Assembly: GCA_045589495.1 (NCBI GenBank)
Contig: JAZNPF010000007.1
Span: 1 to 46,794, forward strand
DNA length: 46,794 bases
DNA from: SIG455 sp045589495
GTDB lineage: Bacteria > Bacillota > Clostridia > UMGS1810
Reading direction: 5' to 3'
Shown here: positions 1-9,039 of the stretch, piece by piece
How positions within the stretch are numbered: the stretch's first letter is position 1
Layout: each line of letters begins with the position of its first letter
Notes under the pieces: model-generated
The model's database searches: none
The model's input: only the letters and a program-made list of their open reading frames with translations
What the model was told of the DNA's origin: nothing
Position numbers and translations under genes: made by a program

Positions 1-6
1 ATCCAT
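1..6 (-). CDS. First codons of a gene running off the left edge
   Basis: An ATG followed by GAT is read leftwards off the window, with an AGGAGAG ribosome-binding site about five bases upstream. It lies just after plsY on the same strand, so it is probably the next gene of that operon. By common Clostridia gene order this would often be gpsA, but two codons cannot identify it. Confidence 0.35.
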
Positions 7-43
7 AATTCTCTCCTATTCTCTATATATGGTACTTAAAATA

Positions 44-667
44 TTACTTTTTGAAATTAAGTTTTGATTCTGTACCTTTAACAAGACGTACAATATTTGC
101 TCTATGCATAAAGAGCGCAAGTGCTCCCATAGTAATCGAAAGAATTACAAAGCCGATATCTTCGCCATGCATCAAAATTACTGCTATCGGGAAAATAACA
201 CACGCAATACAGGAACCAAGTGATACATAACGGGTAATTGCCATTATAGCAATTGCACATACAAAAACAATAAGCCCGATTTTCCAGTCAAGCATAAAAA
301 TAACCGCCGCAGATGTCATTATCCCCTTTCCGCCTTTAAATCCAAAATAAAGAGGAAAGTTGTGACCGAGTACAACACAGATTGCAGCCACATATACAGG
401 TAATACACTCTCACCTGATGTAGCAAAAATACCAACAAGTAATCGAGCAATCAAAATTGCTATAACACCTTTCAAGGCATCTCCGAGCACAACAATTACC
501 GCTGCACCTTTTCCGAAAACACGCAAAGTATTGGTTGCACCGGCATTTCCGCTGCCCTCTTTACGCACATCTTTACCTATTGCTTTTGACACTAATATAG
601 AAGTGTTAAGACTGCCAATCAGATATGCAGCAACACCGCATATTACACACAATAAAATTATTGTCAT
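44..667 (-). CDS. plsY: Glycerol-3-phosphate acyltransferase PlsY
   Basis: PlsY is the membrane acyltransferase that moves an acyl group from acyl-phosphate to sn-glycerol-3-phosphate, the first step of phospholipid synthesis. The 207-residue protein has several hydrophobic helices. It carries the three family motifs: GSLNTS near the N-terminus, GSGNAGATN, and GHNFPLYFGFKGGKG in the middle. The reading frame is open further upstream to 772, but that extension overlaps der. The ATG at 667 has a GAAAGG site and gives the usual protein length, so I chose it. It follows der by 22 bases and is surely co-transcribed with it. Confidence 0.96.
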   Translation of the reverse strand: MTIILLCVICGVAAYLIGSLNTSILVSKAIGKDVRKEGSGNAGATNTLRVFGKGAAVIVVLGDALKGVIAILIARLLVGIFATSGESVLPVYVAAICVVLGHNFPLYFGFKGGKGIMTSAAVIFMLDWKIGLIVFVCAIAIMAITRYVSLGSCIACVIFPIAVILMHGEDIGFVILSITMGALALFMHRANIVRLVKGTESKLNFKK

Positions 668-689
668 TGTAGTTTTCCTTTCAGGTATA

Positions 690-2015
690 TTATTCGTCTT
701 TTTTACGTTCACGTATAATGAACTTAATCGGAGTGCCCTCCATACCAAAATATGAACGTATCTGGTTTTCAATATATCTTACGTACGAAAAATGCGCCAG
801 TTGTTTATCATTTACAAAAAGAATAAACGTAGGCGGTTTTGTACTTGCCTGCGTGATATAATAAATCTTTAAGCGTCTGCCCTTATCCGACGGTGGCTGG
901 ACTTTTGTAATTGCTTCGTTCAAAACATCGTTAAGAACACCTGTGGAAACACGCATTGCGTGTTGATTTGAAACATACGTAATAAGGTCAAAAAGTTTTT
1001 CTACTCTTGAACCTGTAAGAGCAGATATAAATGCCACTGGGGCATACATCATATATGAAAGATTGTTCAATACAGATTTTCGGTAGTTTTCCATAGTCAT
1101 AGTTTCTTTTTCTACCAAATCCCACTTATTTACAACCACAATAGCCGCTTTACCCTGATTATGAGCATATCCGGCAATTTTTGTATCTTGCTCTGTTACA
1201 CCCTCTCTGGCATCAATAAGAATCAGAACAACATCACATCTGTCAACTGCCGCCAAAGAACGAACCACACTGTAATGTTCGATATTTTCGTCAATCTTTC
1301 CACGTTTACGCATACCGGCAGTATCAATAAATGTATATTTCTGTCCGTTGTGTTCGTATTTAGTATCAATTGCGTCACGGGTAGTTCCGGCGATATCACT
1401 TACTATAACACGTTCTTCGCCAAGAATTCTGTTTATGAGTGATGATTTTCCCACATTTGGTTTACCTATAACAGCAACCTTGATTGTATCATCCTCTTCA
1501 CTGTTGTCAACCTCAAAATCAACATATTCAAAAAGTTTATCGAGTAAATCACCAACGCCAAGACCGTGTGTTGAAGAAATGGTCATGGGTTCATCAAGGC
1601 CAAGATTGAAAAATTCATAATACGCCATAGGCGGCTCACCGGCATGGTCAACTTTGTTGCAGACAAGTACAACAGGTTTTTTGCTACGCATAAGCATAGT
1701 AGCAACGTCTTTATCTGCCGCAGTAAGACCATCGTGAATATCAACCATAAAAATTATAGCATCTGCCATATCAATTGCAAGGTCAGCCTGACGTTTCATT
1801 TGTTTCAAAATAATATCATCATTTCTGGGTTCTATACCGCCAGTGTCTATAAGAATAAATTTCTTATTAAGCCACTCGCCCTCTGCATAAATTCTGTCAC
1901 GGGTAACACCGGGGGTATCCTCTACAATCGATATGCGTTTACCTATTATTTTATTAAACAAAGTGGATTTGCCCACGTTTGGTCTGCCAACTATAGCAAA
2001 TACAGGTTTTCTCAT
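690..2015 (-). CDS. der: Ribosome biogenesis GTPase Der (EngA)
   Basis: Der is a tandem GTPase needed for maturation of the 50S ribosomal subunit. The 441-residue protein has two complete G domains. The first P-loop (GRPNVGKS) is at residues 10-17 and the second (GKPNVGKS) at 184-191. Each has its DTxG switch (DTGG, DTAG) and NKxD motif (NKVD, NKWD). A KH-like C-terminal domain follows. Length is normal for the family. The ATG has a GAGAGG site. It lies 13 bases after the DUF512 gene and 22 before plsY, a common Clostridia arrangement. Confidence 0.98.
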   Translation of the reverse strand: MRKPVFAIVGRPNVGKSTLFNKIIGKRISIVEDTPGVTRDRIYAEGEWLNKKFILIDTGGIEPRNDDIILKQMKRQADLAIDMADAIIFMVDIHDGLTAADKDVATMLMRSKKPVVLVCNKVDHAGEPPMAYYEFFNLGLDEPMTISSTHGLGVGDLLDKLFEYVDFEVDNSEEDDTIKVAVIGKPNVGKSSLINRILGEERVIVSDIAGTTRDAIDTKYEHNGQKYTFIDTAGMRKRGKIDENIEHYSVVRSLAAVDRCDVVLILIDAREGVTEQDTKIAGYAHNQGKAAIVVVNKWDLVEKETMTMENYRKSVLNNLSYMMYAPVAFISALTGSRVEKLFDLITYVSNQHAMRVSTGVLNDVLNEAITKVQPPSDKGRRLKIYYITQASTKPPTFILFVNDKQLAHFSYVRYIENQIRSYFGMEGTPIKFIIRERKKDE

Positions 2016-2028
2016 TTAACTTTTCCTC

Positions 2029-3333
2029 TCATTCCAGTATACTTTCCACAAAATCATAACCGTCATTTTCAACGACACGCACCTTTATGTTAAGTTCTTT
2101 TTCAACATCTTCCAAGGTAGTGTCATCCAAAAATATCATAGCGTCATCTTTGAACATATTCCGTGCAAGCAAAAGTGTTCCGGTTAATTTTTTATCTTTC
2201 AACTGATTTATAATATCTCTGCCGCACAATAGTCCGGTAACCGTGATTCTCTCTCCAAAGAAATCGTTTTTGATTTTATAAACATCAACATCAATATCCG
2301 GATGTTTGCATCTTATTTTATCTACAAATTTATTTATATGATTATATGCAATGAATCCTGTGGCAATAATTTTTTTGTTTCCGTTTGATACGGTTTCATC
2401 CGCAAGTGCAGTATCGATTTCATAATCAAGCGATGCCATCATACCTACACCGTTTTCTATCTGCGGAAAATCCTCGTACGATTCATACGGCGGAATATCA
2501 CGTTCAGCCATAATATAGAATTCATCCGCAACATATACCACTCTTGTGCCAAATTTATTATACAACATATTGGAATATTCTTCAATAGTATCAATCACAT
2601 TTATAGCAATTTCTTTTGTTACAGGTGAAAGTTCATAAAGCCCTTTGCGGTGCTTTGATATACCAACCGGAACAACCGATGCACTGTGAACCGCAGGCAT
2701 AAGTGAAGATAAATCTTCAAGCGATTTTCTCAAAATATCGCCGTCATTGACACCGGGGCACAAAACTATCTGCGCATTCATCGTTATACCGGCTTCAGAA
2801 AACCGTTTCATAATATCGAGTATATTATCCGCATTTTTATTGTGAAGCATCATTTTACGGACTTCACCGTCAGTTGCGTGAACACTTACATTTATAGGAC
2901 TTACGCGCATATCTATAATACGCTGAATATCTTTTTCTTTTAAGTTTGTAAGAGTTACATAGTTCCCCTGGAGAAACGACAAACGATAATCGTCATCTTT
3001 AAAAACCATTGTGGAACGAACGTTTTGCGGAAGTTGGTCCATAAAGCAGAATATACACTTGTTTCTGCAACGGCGTGGTTCATCTATAAGTGCATTTTCA
3101 AATTCAACACCGAATTGCTCATAACAGTCATTATATATCTCTATCTCTTCGTAATCCCCATTTTTCTTAATCACCCCGACAACATAGTAGTCATCGGATG
3201 TCAAATACTTAAAATCAAGTATATCCTCAAATTTATGACCGCTGATATTATCTATTATATCTCCTGCTTCAATACCGGCATCATACGCAATAGAATCAAA
3301 TTCTACCGATTTTACAACCGCCTTGTTTTTCAT
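2029..3333 (-). CDS. DUF512 protein: PDZ plus radical-SAM-like domain
   Basis: This 434-residue protein belongs to the DUF512 family, whose function is not established. Residues 1-65 look like a PDZ domain (YDAGIEAGDIID). They are followed by a cysteine cluster C-x3-C-x2-C (CRNKCIFC) typical of radical SAM enzymes that bind a 4Fe-4S cluster. A TIM-barrel-like core and the DUF512 C-terminal region follow. The family is often found next to der in Firmicutes, as here, which hints at a role in ribosome or translation biology; that link is inference. It starts with ATG eight bases after the HAD gene and so shares its transcript. Confidence 0.93.
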   Translation of the reverse strand: MKNKAVVKSVEFDSIAYDAGIEAGDIIDNISGHKFEDILDFKYLTSDDYYVVGVIKKNGDYEEIEIYNDCYEQFGVEFENALIDEPRRCRNKCIFCFMDQLPQNVRSTMVFKDDDYRLSFLQGNYVTLTNLKEKDIQRIIDMRVSPINVSVHATDGEVRKMMLHNKNADNILDIMKRFSEAGITMNAQIVLCPGVNDGDILRKSLEDLSSLMPAVHSASVVPVGISKHRKGLYELSPVTKEIAINVIDTIEEYSNMLYNKFGTRVVYVADEFYIMAERDIPPYESYEDFPQIENGVGMMASLDYEIDTALADETVSNGNKKIIATGFIAYNHINKFVDKIRCKHPDIDVDVYKIKNDFFGERITVTGLLCGRDIINQLKDKKLTGTLLLARNMFKDDAMIFLDDTTLEDVEKELNIKVRVVENDGYDFVESILE

Positions 3334-3340
3334 TTCCTTA

Positions 3341-3997
3341 TCATCCTTTTATAAATTCTGCAATCTGTTCGGCATTATCCGCTATAAAAACATTCGGACT
3401 TTTTTTAAGTTCTTCAATATCACCAAATCCGTACGAAACGCCTACTCCGTCAATTCCAAGTTCTGCCGCGCTGTCAAGATCGTACATACGGTCACCTATC
3501 ATCACAACGTCTTTTACATCTTCTATTTTAAAATGGTCTAATGCCCGTTTTATCAAATGTACCTTTGACGTATCTTTTTCGTGCATTGTTACTCCGACAT
3601 TCAAATCTATATATTTATCAAGACCGAAATGCGGAACAATAAGATCAATATATTCCTGAGGTTTGGCAGATACCACGGCAAGTTTAACACCGCAATCCTT
3701 TAAATTTTTCAACGTTTTTTCAATACCATCGTAAAGACTCATCTCATATATGCCGGTTACAGAGTAACGCTCACGGTATAAATCTCGTGCTTTTTCAGCA
3801 TCAGCCTCATTCAAACCGAAATATTGCGAAAAGGCATATACAAGTGGCGGACCTATAACACGTCGTAGACTTTCATAACTGTTATCTATTGGAACACCAA
3901 GTTTTTCAAACGCATATTCAGTGGATTTAAATATCCCTTCCTGAGTATTGCCGATAGTTCCGTCCATATCAAAGAATGCATATTTATATTTACACAT
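3341..3997 (-). CDS. HAD-superfamily phosphatase (phosphoglycolate phosphatase-like)
   Basis: A 218-residue haloacid-dehalogenase hydrolase, subfamily IA. The nucleophile motif FDMDGT is at residues 9-14, the helical cap carries RRVIGPPL, motif II is VVSAKP, and the C-terminal motif is GDRMYDLDSA. This layout is shared by Gph and PpaX phosphatases and nucleotide phosphatases, so the substrate cannot be fixed. The ATG has a CAGGAG site. It is the first gene of the leftward run HAD, DUF512, der, plsY. A weak promoter-like pair (TCAACA, 17 bases, TAAAAT) lies roughly 20-60 bases upstream. Confidence 0.9.
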   Translation of the reverse strand: MCKYKYAFFDMDGTIGNTQEGIFKSTEYAFEKLGVPIDNSYESLRRVIGPPLVYAFSQYFGLNEADAEKARDLYRERYSVTGIYEMSLYDGIEKTLKNLKDCGVKLAVVSAKPQEYIDLIVPHFGLDKYIDLNVGVTMHEKDTSKVHLIKRALDHFKIEDVKDVVMIGDRMYDLDSAAELGIDGVGVSYGFGDIEELKKSPNVFIADNAEQIAEFIKG

Positions 3998-4196
3998 TGT
4001 TTTCTCCTGAAAATAATAATTTATCTTAATTTTACAATATTGTGTTTTTGCTGTTGATTAAGTTGACATTGCAAATTCAATGCACAAAAACTGAATGTTT
4101 AGATGCCAAATACCATATACGGCAATTGTATCACAAAAGTGTAGGAACGTCAATTCGGATATACCAAATAATGCAAATAGTATTGCATATACAGAG

Positions 4197-4231
4197 AATA
4201 AAAATGACAGTACCAAATTGATACTGTCATT
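4197..4231 (-). terminator. Intrinsic terminator after the F420-ligase-like gene
   Basis: A perfect ten-base-pair stem (AATGACAGTA pairing with TACTGTCATT) is followed on the minus strand by a T-rich run. It sits ten bases past the stop codon of the gene that ends at 4241. The rest of the 4000-4196 gap shows no gene. Confidence 0.88.
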
Positions 4232-4240
4232 AAAATTGAA

Positions 4241-5431
4241 TTAGTCTGTAAGGTTATCAAAATATCCCTGAACAAGAACAACCGGTGTTCCTTTATCACC
4301 AGAACCGCTTGTAAGGTCACAGAGCGAACCAATCAAATCTGTTATACGACGAGGTGTTGTTCCCTGAGACGCCATATTACCCACAAGGTCACCGTCTTTT
4401 TTACGTATAGCCGTTTCGATGGCTTTTTTAAGTTCTTCACCTTTTAAATCAGCAAAATCATTATCTGCAAGATATTTAAGTTTGAGTTCATTCGGTGTAC
4501 CCTCTAAACCGCTTGTATAAGCAGGTGATACAACAGGGTCAGCCAACTCCCATATCTTTCCTACCGGATCCCTGAAAGCACCATCGCCATATACCATAAC
4601 TTCTATATGTTTGCCTGTGCGTTCAATGAATTGTGCCTGAATACTATTTACCAAATCAAAACATTCGTGAGGGAAAAGTTTGATTGTATCTTCTGTTGAT
4701 TTATTAGAACCAAGCAAGCCGTATTTCGCATTATAGCCGCTGCCGTTAACTGACTTGGAAAGAATTTCGTCAAGTCCCACAACACGTTTTGCACCTGCTG
4801 CATTTAAAATGCGTTTTGTTCTTGCTCTGCTGTGGATATCACAGTTCAAAACACTGTCTGTATAATTTAATATAACGCGCGCATCATTTGCCAGAATAAT
4901 TTCAGCCTCTGCTCCGCATGAACGGATTAAATCGCCGTAATATTTAATATAGTCAACACCGGTAAACGGATGCGGATTTTCACCGAACAATTCACGGTAT
5001 TTTGCTTCAGTAAGAACATCTGAATACGGGTTAATTCCTGCTTCATCAAGTTGGTCCAGAGAAACGAGCGCATTACCAACCTCATCACTTGGATAGTTAA
5101 GCATAAGAACAACTTTTTTAGCACCTTTTGCTATACCCTTAAGACAGATAGCAAATCTGTTACGGCTCAGTATCGGGAAAATCACACCGATTGTTTCACC
5201 GCCAAGTTTATTTTTAACATCTTCTGCAATAGCATCAATAGAAGCATAATTACCCTGAGAACGTGCAACAACTGATTCTGTGATTGCAACAACGTCTTTA
5301 TCATGAAGTTCAAAACCTTCAGCCTCAGATGCTTCAACAACACTGTTTACAACTATACCTGCAATATCATCGCCCTCTCTAATGATAGGGCATCTTATAC
5401 CTCTGGAAACTGTACCAGTTTTTCTAACCAT
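4241..5431 (-). CDS. Coenzyme F420-0:L-glutamate ligase-like (CofE family) protein
   Basis: A 396-residue member of the CofE family (F420_ligase). True CofE enzymes add glutamate to F420-0 using GTP. The N-terminal signature is clear: a short strand, then DKDVVAITESVVARSQG with the ITESVVARSQG core seen across the family. Further conserved stretches are FPILSRNRF, the acidic VYGDGAFRDPVGKIWELADP, and a C-terminal SQGTTPRR. It is longer than archaeal CofE (about 250 residues) because of an extra C-terminal part. Clostridia generally make no F420, and no other F420 gene is visible here, so the real substrate is unknown. It is divergent from a LysR gene. Confidence 0.85.
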   Translation of the reverse strand: MVRKTGTVSRGIRCPIIREGDDIAGIVVNSVVEASEAEGFELHDKDVVAITESVVARSQGNYASIDAIAEDVKNKLGGETIGVIFPILSRNRFAICLKGIAKGAKKVVLMLNYPSDEVGNALVSLDQLDEAGINPYSDVLTEAKYRELFGENPHPFTGVDYIKYYGDLIRSCGAEAEIILANDARVILNYTDSVLNCDIHSRARTKRILNAAGAKRVVGLDEILSKSVNGSGYNAKYGLLGSNKSTEDTIKLFPHECFDLVNSIQAQFIERTGKHIEVMVYGDGAFRDPVGKIWELADPVVSPAYTSGLEGTPNELKLKYLADNDFADLKGEELKKAIETAIRKKDGDLVGNMASQGTTPRRITDLIGSLCDLTSGSGDKGTPVVLVQGYFDNLTD

Positions 5432-5450
5432 ATTAGTAACCTCCCGGTTC

Positions 5451-5479
5451 TTGACATTTAACTACATAGATATTATAAT
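5451..5479 (+). promoter_or_regulatory. Promoter of the LysR gene
   Basis: TTGACA at 5451-5456 and TATAAT at 5474-5479 are separated by exactly 17 bases, a perfect sigma-A match reading toward the LysR gene at 5538. Confidence 0.85.
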
Positions 5480-5500
5480 ACATTTATACGTATTAGTAAA
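5472..5500 (-). promoter_or_regulatory. Probable promoter of the F420-ligase-like gene
   Basis: On the minus strand TTTACT (5495-5500) and TATAAT (5472-5477) lie 17 bases apart and read toward the gene starting at 5431. Its -10 box overlaps the -10 box of the opposite LysR promoter, so the two polymerases cannot both bind. Confidence 0.6.
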
Positions 5501-5510
5501 ATAGATATAT

Positions 5511-5527
5511 CTTACAACGGTTATAAG
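5511..5527. promoter_or_regulatory. Candidate LysR-type operator
   Basis: A 17-base imperfect palindrome, CTTACAACGGTTATAAG, contains a T-N11-A core as LysR regulators prefer. It lies between the LysR promoter and its start codon and upstream of the divergent promoter, so it could serve autoregulation and control of the neighbour. The assignment is inference. Confidence 0.5.
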
Positions 5528-5537
5528 GGGTGCTTAT

Positions 5538-6419
5538 ATGAAAACAAAACTTGATTATTACCGCATTTTTTACGAAACTGCACGTTTTGCATCATTTTCT
5601 AAAGCGGCTCAACATTTGTATATTTCCCAATCCGCCATTTCTCAATGCATACATCAATTAGAAAGTGATTTAAATGTGAAACTTTTTTCGCGTTCACGAA
5701 GAGGTGTTGTTCTTACAAAAGAGGGTTCATTACTTTTCCAAAAAATTGAAACTGCAATGCAGGCGATTGAACAGGGTGAAAATTTACTTGAAAGATTACA
5801 GCATTTAGAAAGCGGTGCGCTTACTATTGCAGCAGGTGATACAATTACAAGTCATTTTTTACTCCCCTATCTTGAAAAATTTCACTCTTTATATCCGCAA
5901 ATACGAATTGAAATGGCAAATTCATATTCATCACATATGATTGAATTTGTAAAAGATGGAAAAGCCGAACTTGCTTTTGTTAATCTCCCCACAGATGATG
6001 AAGAACTTTGTATTGAACCGTGCCTTGAAATACACGATATATTTGTATGCGGTGCTGATTTTAATTTGAAGAAAAAATATACTTACGCAGAAATAGCGGA
6101 TTTACCTTTAATATTGCTGGAAAAAAACTCATCATCAAGAAAATTTCTTGATGATGAGTTTGAAAAAAACGGAATAACACTGTCACCTCAAATTGAGATT
6201 GCTGCACATGAACTGCTTATACGTTTTGCCTCTATCCATCTTGGTATATCATGTGTCGTTGAAGAATTTTCAAAAAATGCACTTGAAAGCGGCATTATTA
6301 AATCTTTGAATATAACACCCCCACTTCCATCACGAAGTATAGGGTGTGTATATATTAAAAACAACCCGCTTTCATTGGCGGCACAGGCATTTTTAAAACT
6401 TATAAAAGAGCGTATATAA
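5538..6419 (+). CDS. LysR-family transcriptional regulator
   Basis: A 293-residue LysR regulator. Residues 1-60 form the winged helix-turn-helix (FAS-FSKAAQHLYISQSAISQ, then LESDLNVKLFSRSRRGV). Residues from about 90 form the periplasmic-binding-protein-like effector domain. Length is standard. The ATG has an AAGGGGTG site. It is divergent from the F420-ligase-like gene, and LysR proteins usually control the divergent neighbour, so that gene is the likely target. The effector is unknown. It converges on the chromate-transporter genes and shares a terminator with them. Confidence 0.94.
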   Translation: MKTKLDYYRIFYETARFASFSKAAQHLYISQSAISQCIHQLESDLNVKLFSRSRRGVVLTKEGSLLFQKIETAMQAIEQGENLLERLQHLESGALTIAAGDTITSHFLLPYLEKFHSLYPQIRIEMANSYSSHMIEFVKDGKAELAFVNLPTDDEELCIEPCLEIHDIFVCGADFNLKKKYTYAEIADLPLILLEKNSSSRKFLDDEFEKNGITLSPQIEIAAHELLIRFASIHLGISCVVEEFSKNALESGIIKSLNITPPLPSRSIGCVYIKNNPLSLAAQAFLKLIKERI

Positions 6420-6436
6420 CATACGCTCTTTTTTTG
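6404..6436. terminator. Bidirectional terminator between LysR and chrA genes
   Basis: An eleven-base-pair stem (AAAGAGCGTAT with ATACGCTCTTT) and a five-base loop are followed by a T-run on the plus strand and a T-rich stretch on the minus strand. The left arm overlaps the last codons of the LysR gene. Confidence 0.9.
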
Positions 6437-6439
6437 CCC

Positions 6440-7003
6440 TTAATATAGCATATATCCTGCAGCAATACCGATTACCGCCGACATACATATTATAGCGATT
6501 GGATGAACCTTTTTAAATGCAAGAACTGTCATCACACCAAAAATCGCAAGTGAAACATAAAATGAAATGTCGCTGAATATCGCTAAAGTAATACCGGAGG
6601 CAAAAAACACGGTTTTTCCAACAGATACAACCGCAGCACCGATAAGACCTACCGTAGCAGGTTTAAGCCCTGACATACATCCTTTAACAATACTGTTTGT
6701 TTTAAATTTTTCAAAACATCTAGCCACGATAATAATTATTATAAAAGACGGAAGCACTACCCCCAACGTTGCAGATATTGCTCCTGAAATACCGCCCAGT
6801 CGTGTACCAATAAACGTTGCCATATTGACAGCAAAAGGTCCGGGTGTAGATTCGCTTACTGCAATAAAGTTTATAATCTCCTGTTGGCTAAGCCATGCCT
6901 TTTTTAAAACTTCCTCCTGGATAAGTGGAAGCATAGCATATCCACCGCCAAATGTAAAAGCACCTATTTTAAAAAAAGTCAGAAAAAGTACGAGGTTTAT
7001 CAT
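6440..7003 (-). CDS. Chromate transporter, half-size ChrA subunit (second)
   Basis: A 187-residue membrane protein of the CHR family with a single chromate-transport domain. It has the N-terminal signature FKIGAFTFGGGYAMLPLIQEE and ESTPGPFAVNMATFIG, then hydrophobic helices. Single-domain ChrA proteins work in pairs, and this gene overlaps its partner by four bases (ATGA), so the two are translationally coupled. The natural substrate in an anaerobe may be another oxyanion than chromate; that is not decided by the sequence. Confidence 0.93.
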   Translation of the reverse strand: MINLVLFLTFFKIGAFTFGGGYAMLPLIQEEVLKKAWLSQQEIINFIAVSESTPGPFAVNMATFIGTRLGGISGAISATLGVVLPSFIIIIIVARCFEKFKTNSIVKGCMSGLKPATVGLIGAAVVSVGKTVFFASGITLAIFSDISFYVSLAIFGVMTVLAFKKVHPIAIICMSAVIGIAAGYMLY

Positions 7004-7572
7004 AACTTATCCCTCCCCGTTCTTATCAAAGATGTAACAAGTCCTGCAACAGCACAAGATACTATAATCAAAAGGACATTGACATCAGTAAATGCAGATA
7101 CAATGAAAGCACCCGCCATAATAACATAAGATGCAACTCCTTCGGGTGCCTTTTTATACATACCCCACAGTGCTTTGAGCAATAGTGCAAGTACGCCTGC
7201 ACGTATTCCGTTAAAAGCGTACTCAACCGCTTTTATTTCCTGAAAAGCCGTAAGGACATACGAAATAAGTGAAATAATTATGAAAGACGGCAAAACCACA
7301 CCTAAGGTTGCCATTACAGATCCCCAAACACCTGCTGTCTTATACCCGATAAATGTAGCAGAGTTAATTGCAATCGGTCCGGGAGTAGACTCGGCTATTG
7401 CAATAACATCGAGTATATCATCATCTGATATCCAGTTGTTATTTTCCACAGCCTCTTTTTGAATAAGCGGTATCATTGCGTATCCGCCGCCAAACGTAAA
7501 TGCCCCTATTCTGAAAAATGAGCAGAACAGTGACATCAACAGTTTACGTTTGCCAATTGTTTTATTCTCCAT
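7000..7572 (-). CDS. Chromate transporter, half-size ChrA subunit (first)
   Basis: A 190-residue single-domain CHR protein with FRIGAFTFGGGYAMIPLIQKE and ESTPGPIAINSATFIG near the N-terminus, followed by about five membrane segments. It is a clear paralogue of the downstream gene, and the two probably form an inverted-topology heterodimer as known for short-chain CHR proteins. The ATG has a TAAGGAG site. It lies 20 bases after trkH, so it may be read from the same long transcript as the potassium genes. Confidence 0.93.
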   Translation of the reverse strand: MENKTIGKRKLLMSLFCSFFRIGAFTFGGGYAMIPLIQKEAVENNNWISDDDILDVIAIAESTPGPIAINSATFIGYKTAGVWGSVMATLGVVLPSFIIISLISYVLTAFQEIKAVEYAFNGIRAGVLALLLKALWGMYKKAPEGVASYVIMAGAFIVSAFTDVNVLLIIVSCAVAGLVTSLIRTGRDKL

Positions 7573-7592
7573 TCGTTAAATCTCCTTAATTG

Positions 7593-9029
7593 TTATTTAC
7601 GCCAAGTATGCGGAGAAAACAGTATCAACATCGGAAAGACTTCCAGTCTGCCGACAAGCATATCAAATATGAAAACGATTTTTGAAAGTGGGCTGAAAAT
7701 AGAAAAATTCTGTGTAGGACCAACCATATCCAGACCAGGACCCACATTGTTCAGCATAGTTGCAATTGCCGTAAAATTAGTTGTAAACCCAAAATTATCA
7801 AAACTGACAACAAGCATAGACGCTACAAAAATCGCTGTAAAAGACACAAAAAAGACATTTATCGAGCGCATTACCTCATGATCAACAAATCTTCCGGTGA
7901 GTTTTACTTTATGAACACTGTTAGGATGTGCCGCAAGTTTTATTTCTTTAAACACACTTTTTATCAGTATAAGTATTCGGGATACCTTCATACCACCACC
8001 GGTACTTCCTGCACAAGCACCTATAAACATCAGCAACACAAGTATTGATGTGGACAAATCCGGCCACTGCACAAAATCTTTTGTCATAAATCCTGTGGTA
8101 GTAATTATTGAAGCAACCTGAAATGCACTGTGCCTTAAATTCTCTCCAAAAGTTGTATACAAATTACGGCAATCAAAACAGATTATAAGTGTGGCAGCAA
8201 CAATTATCATCAAATAACTTCTGACTTCCTCAGATCGAAATCCTGTTTTGAATTTCCGCATAAGAACAAGATAATATACAGAAAAATCAATACCGAATAT
8301 TATCATAAAAATAGTAATAACCATTTGCAAATATGGTGAATAACTTACTATACTGTCATTTTTAACTGCAAATCCGCCGGTGCCCGCTGTACCAAACGCA
8401 GTAGTAATCGCCTCAAAAAGAGGCATATCACCAATCAGCATAAGAATTATCTGCAAAAATGTAAGACCTGTATATATTCCATATAAAATCAATGCACTCG
8501 ATCTGACCTTCGGCACAAGTTTACTTACTGACGGCCCCGTACTTTCAGCACGTAAAAGATGCATATTTTTACCTCCACAAAGTGGCAGAATTGCAACCAA
8601 AAATACAAGCACACCCATACCGCCTATCCAATGCGTAAAACTCCTCCAGAAAAGCAAACTTTTTGGAAGTACCTCAATATCAGTAAGTATTGTTGCACCG
8701 GTTGTAGTAAATCCTGAAACGGTTTCAAACAGTGCATCTATATAATTCGGTATATATCCAGATATTACAAATGGCAATGCACCGAATATACTCATCAACA
8801 TCCAACTCAATGCAACAGTCACAAAACCTTCTCTTGCATACATAGATTTATTTTGCGGTGACTTAAAAGAACAGGCAATTCCTGACACAAGGCACAAAAC
8901 AGAACACAAAATATAAACCCACGCATAAGGCTCATTATAAATAATTGTGCACAACAAGGGTAACAGCATACAAACTGATTCAATTTTAAGTACCCATCCC
9001 AGTGTAAATATAATTATACGATAATTCAT
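7593..9029 (-). CDS. trkH: TrkH-family potassium uptake channel subunit
   Basis: A 478-residue membrane protein of the TrkH/KtrB family, the K+-conducting subunit. Four pore-loop regions can be seen: TVSGFTTTGATILTDIE, FGTAGTGGFAVKNDS, TTTGFMTKDF and LNNVGPGLDMVGP. The C-terminus RLEVFPMLILFSPHTW is typical. It lies ten bases after the gene for its gating partner TrkA, so the pair forms one uptake system. In Firmicutes such systems are held back by c-di-AMP through the partner's RCK_C domain, and the cyclase gene cdaA lies upstream in the same run. Confidence 0.96.
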   Translation of the reverse strand: MNYRIIIFTLGWVLKIESVCMLLPLLCTIIYNEPYAWVYILCSVLCLVSGIACSFKSPQNKSMYAREGFVTVALSWMLMSIFGALPFVISGYIPNYIDALFETVSGFTTTGATILTDIEVLPKSLLFWRSFTHWIGGMGVLVFLVAILPLCGGKNMHLLRAESTGPSVSKLVPKVRSSALILYGIYTGLTFLQIILMLIGDMPLFEAITTAFGTAGTGGFAVKNDSIVSYSPYLQMVITIFMIIFGIDFSVYYLVLMRKFKTGFRSEEVRSYLMIIVAATLIICFDCRNLYTTFGENLRHSAFQVASIITTTGFMTKDFVQWPDLSTSILVLLMFIGACAGSTGGGMKVSRILILIKSVFKEIKLAAHPNSVHKVKLTGRFVDHEVMRSINVFFVSFTAIFVASMLVVSFDNFGFTTNFTAIATMLNNVGPGLDMVGPTQNFSIFSPLSKIVFIFDMLVGRLEVFPMLILFSPHTWRK

Positions 9030-9039
9030 ACAAATCCTC

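Noticed and set aside
690..772. N-terminal extension of plsY overlapping der
   Set aside because: The extension reads through the end of der, lacks PlsY features and a ribosome-binding site; the ATG at 667 fits length and site.
8380..8745. 121-codon open frame on the plus strand inside trkH
   Set aside because: It is antisense to the conserved pore region of TrkH, has no ribosome-binding site and matches no family; it is a shadow.
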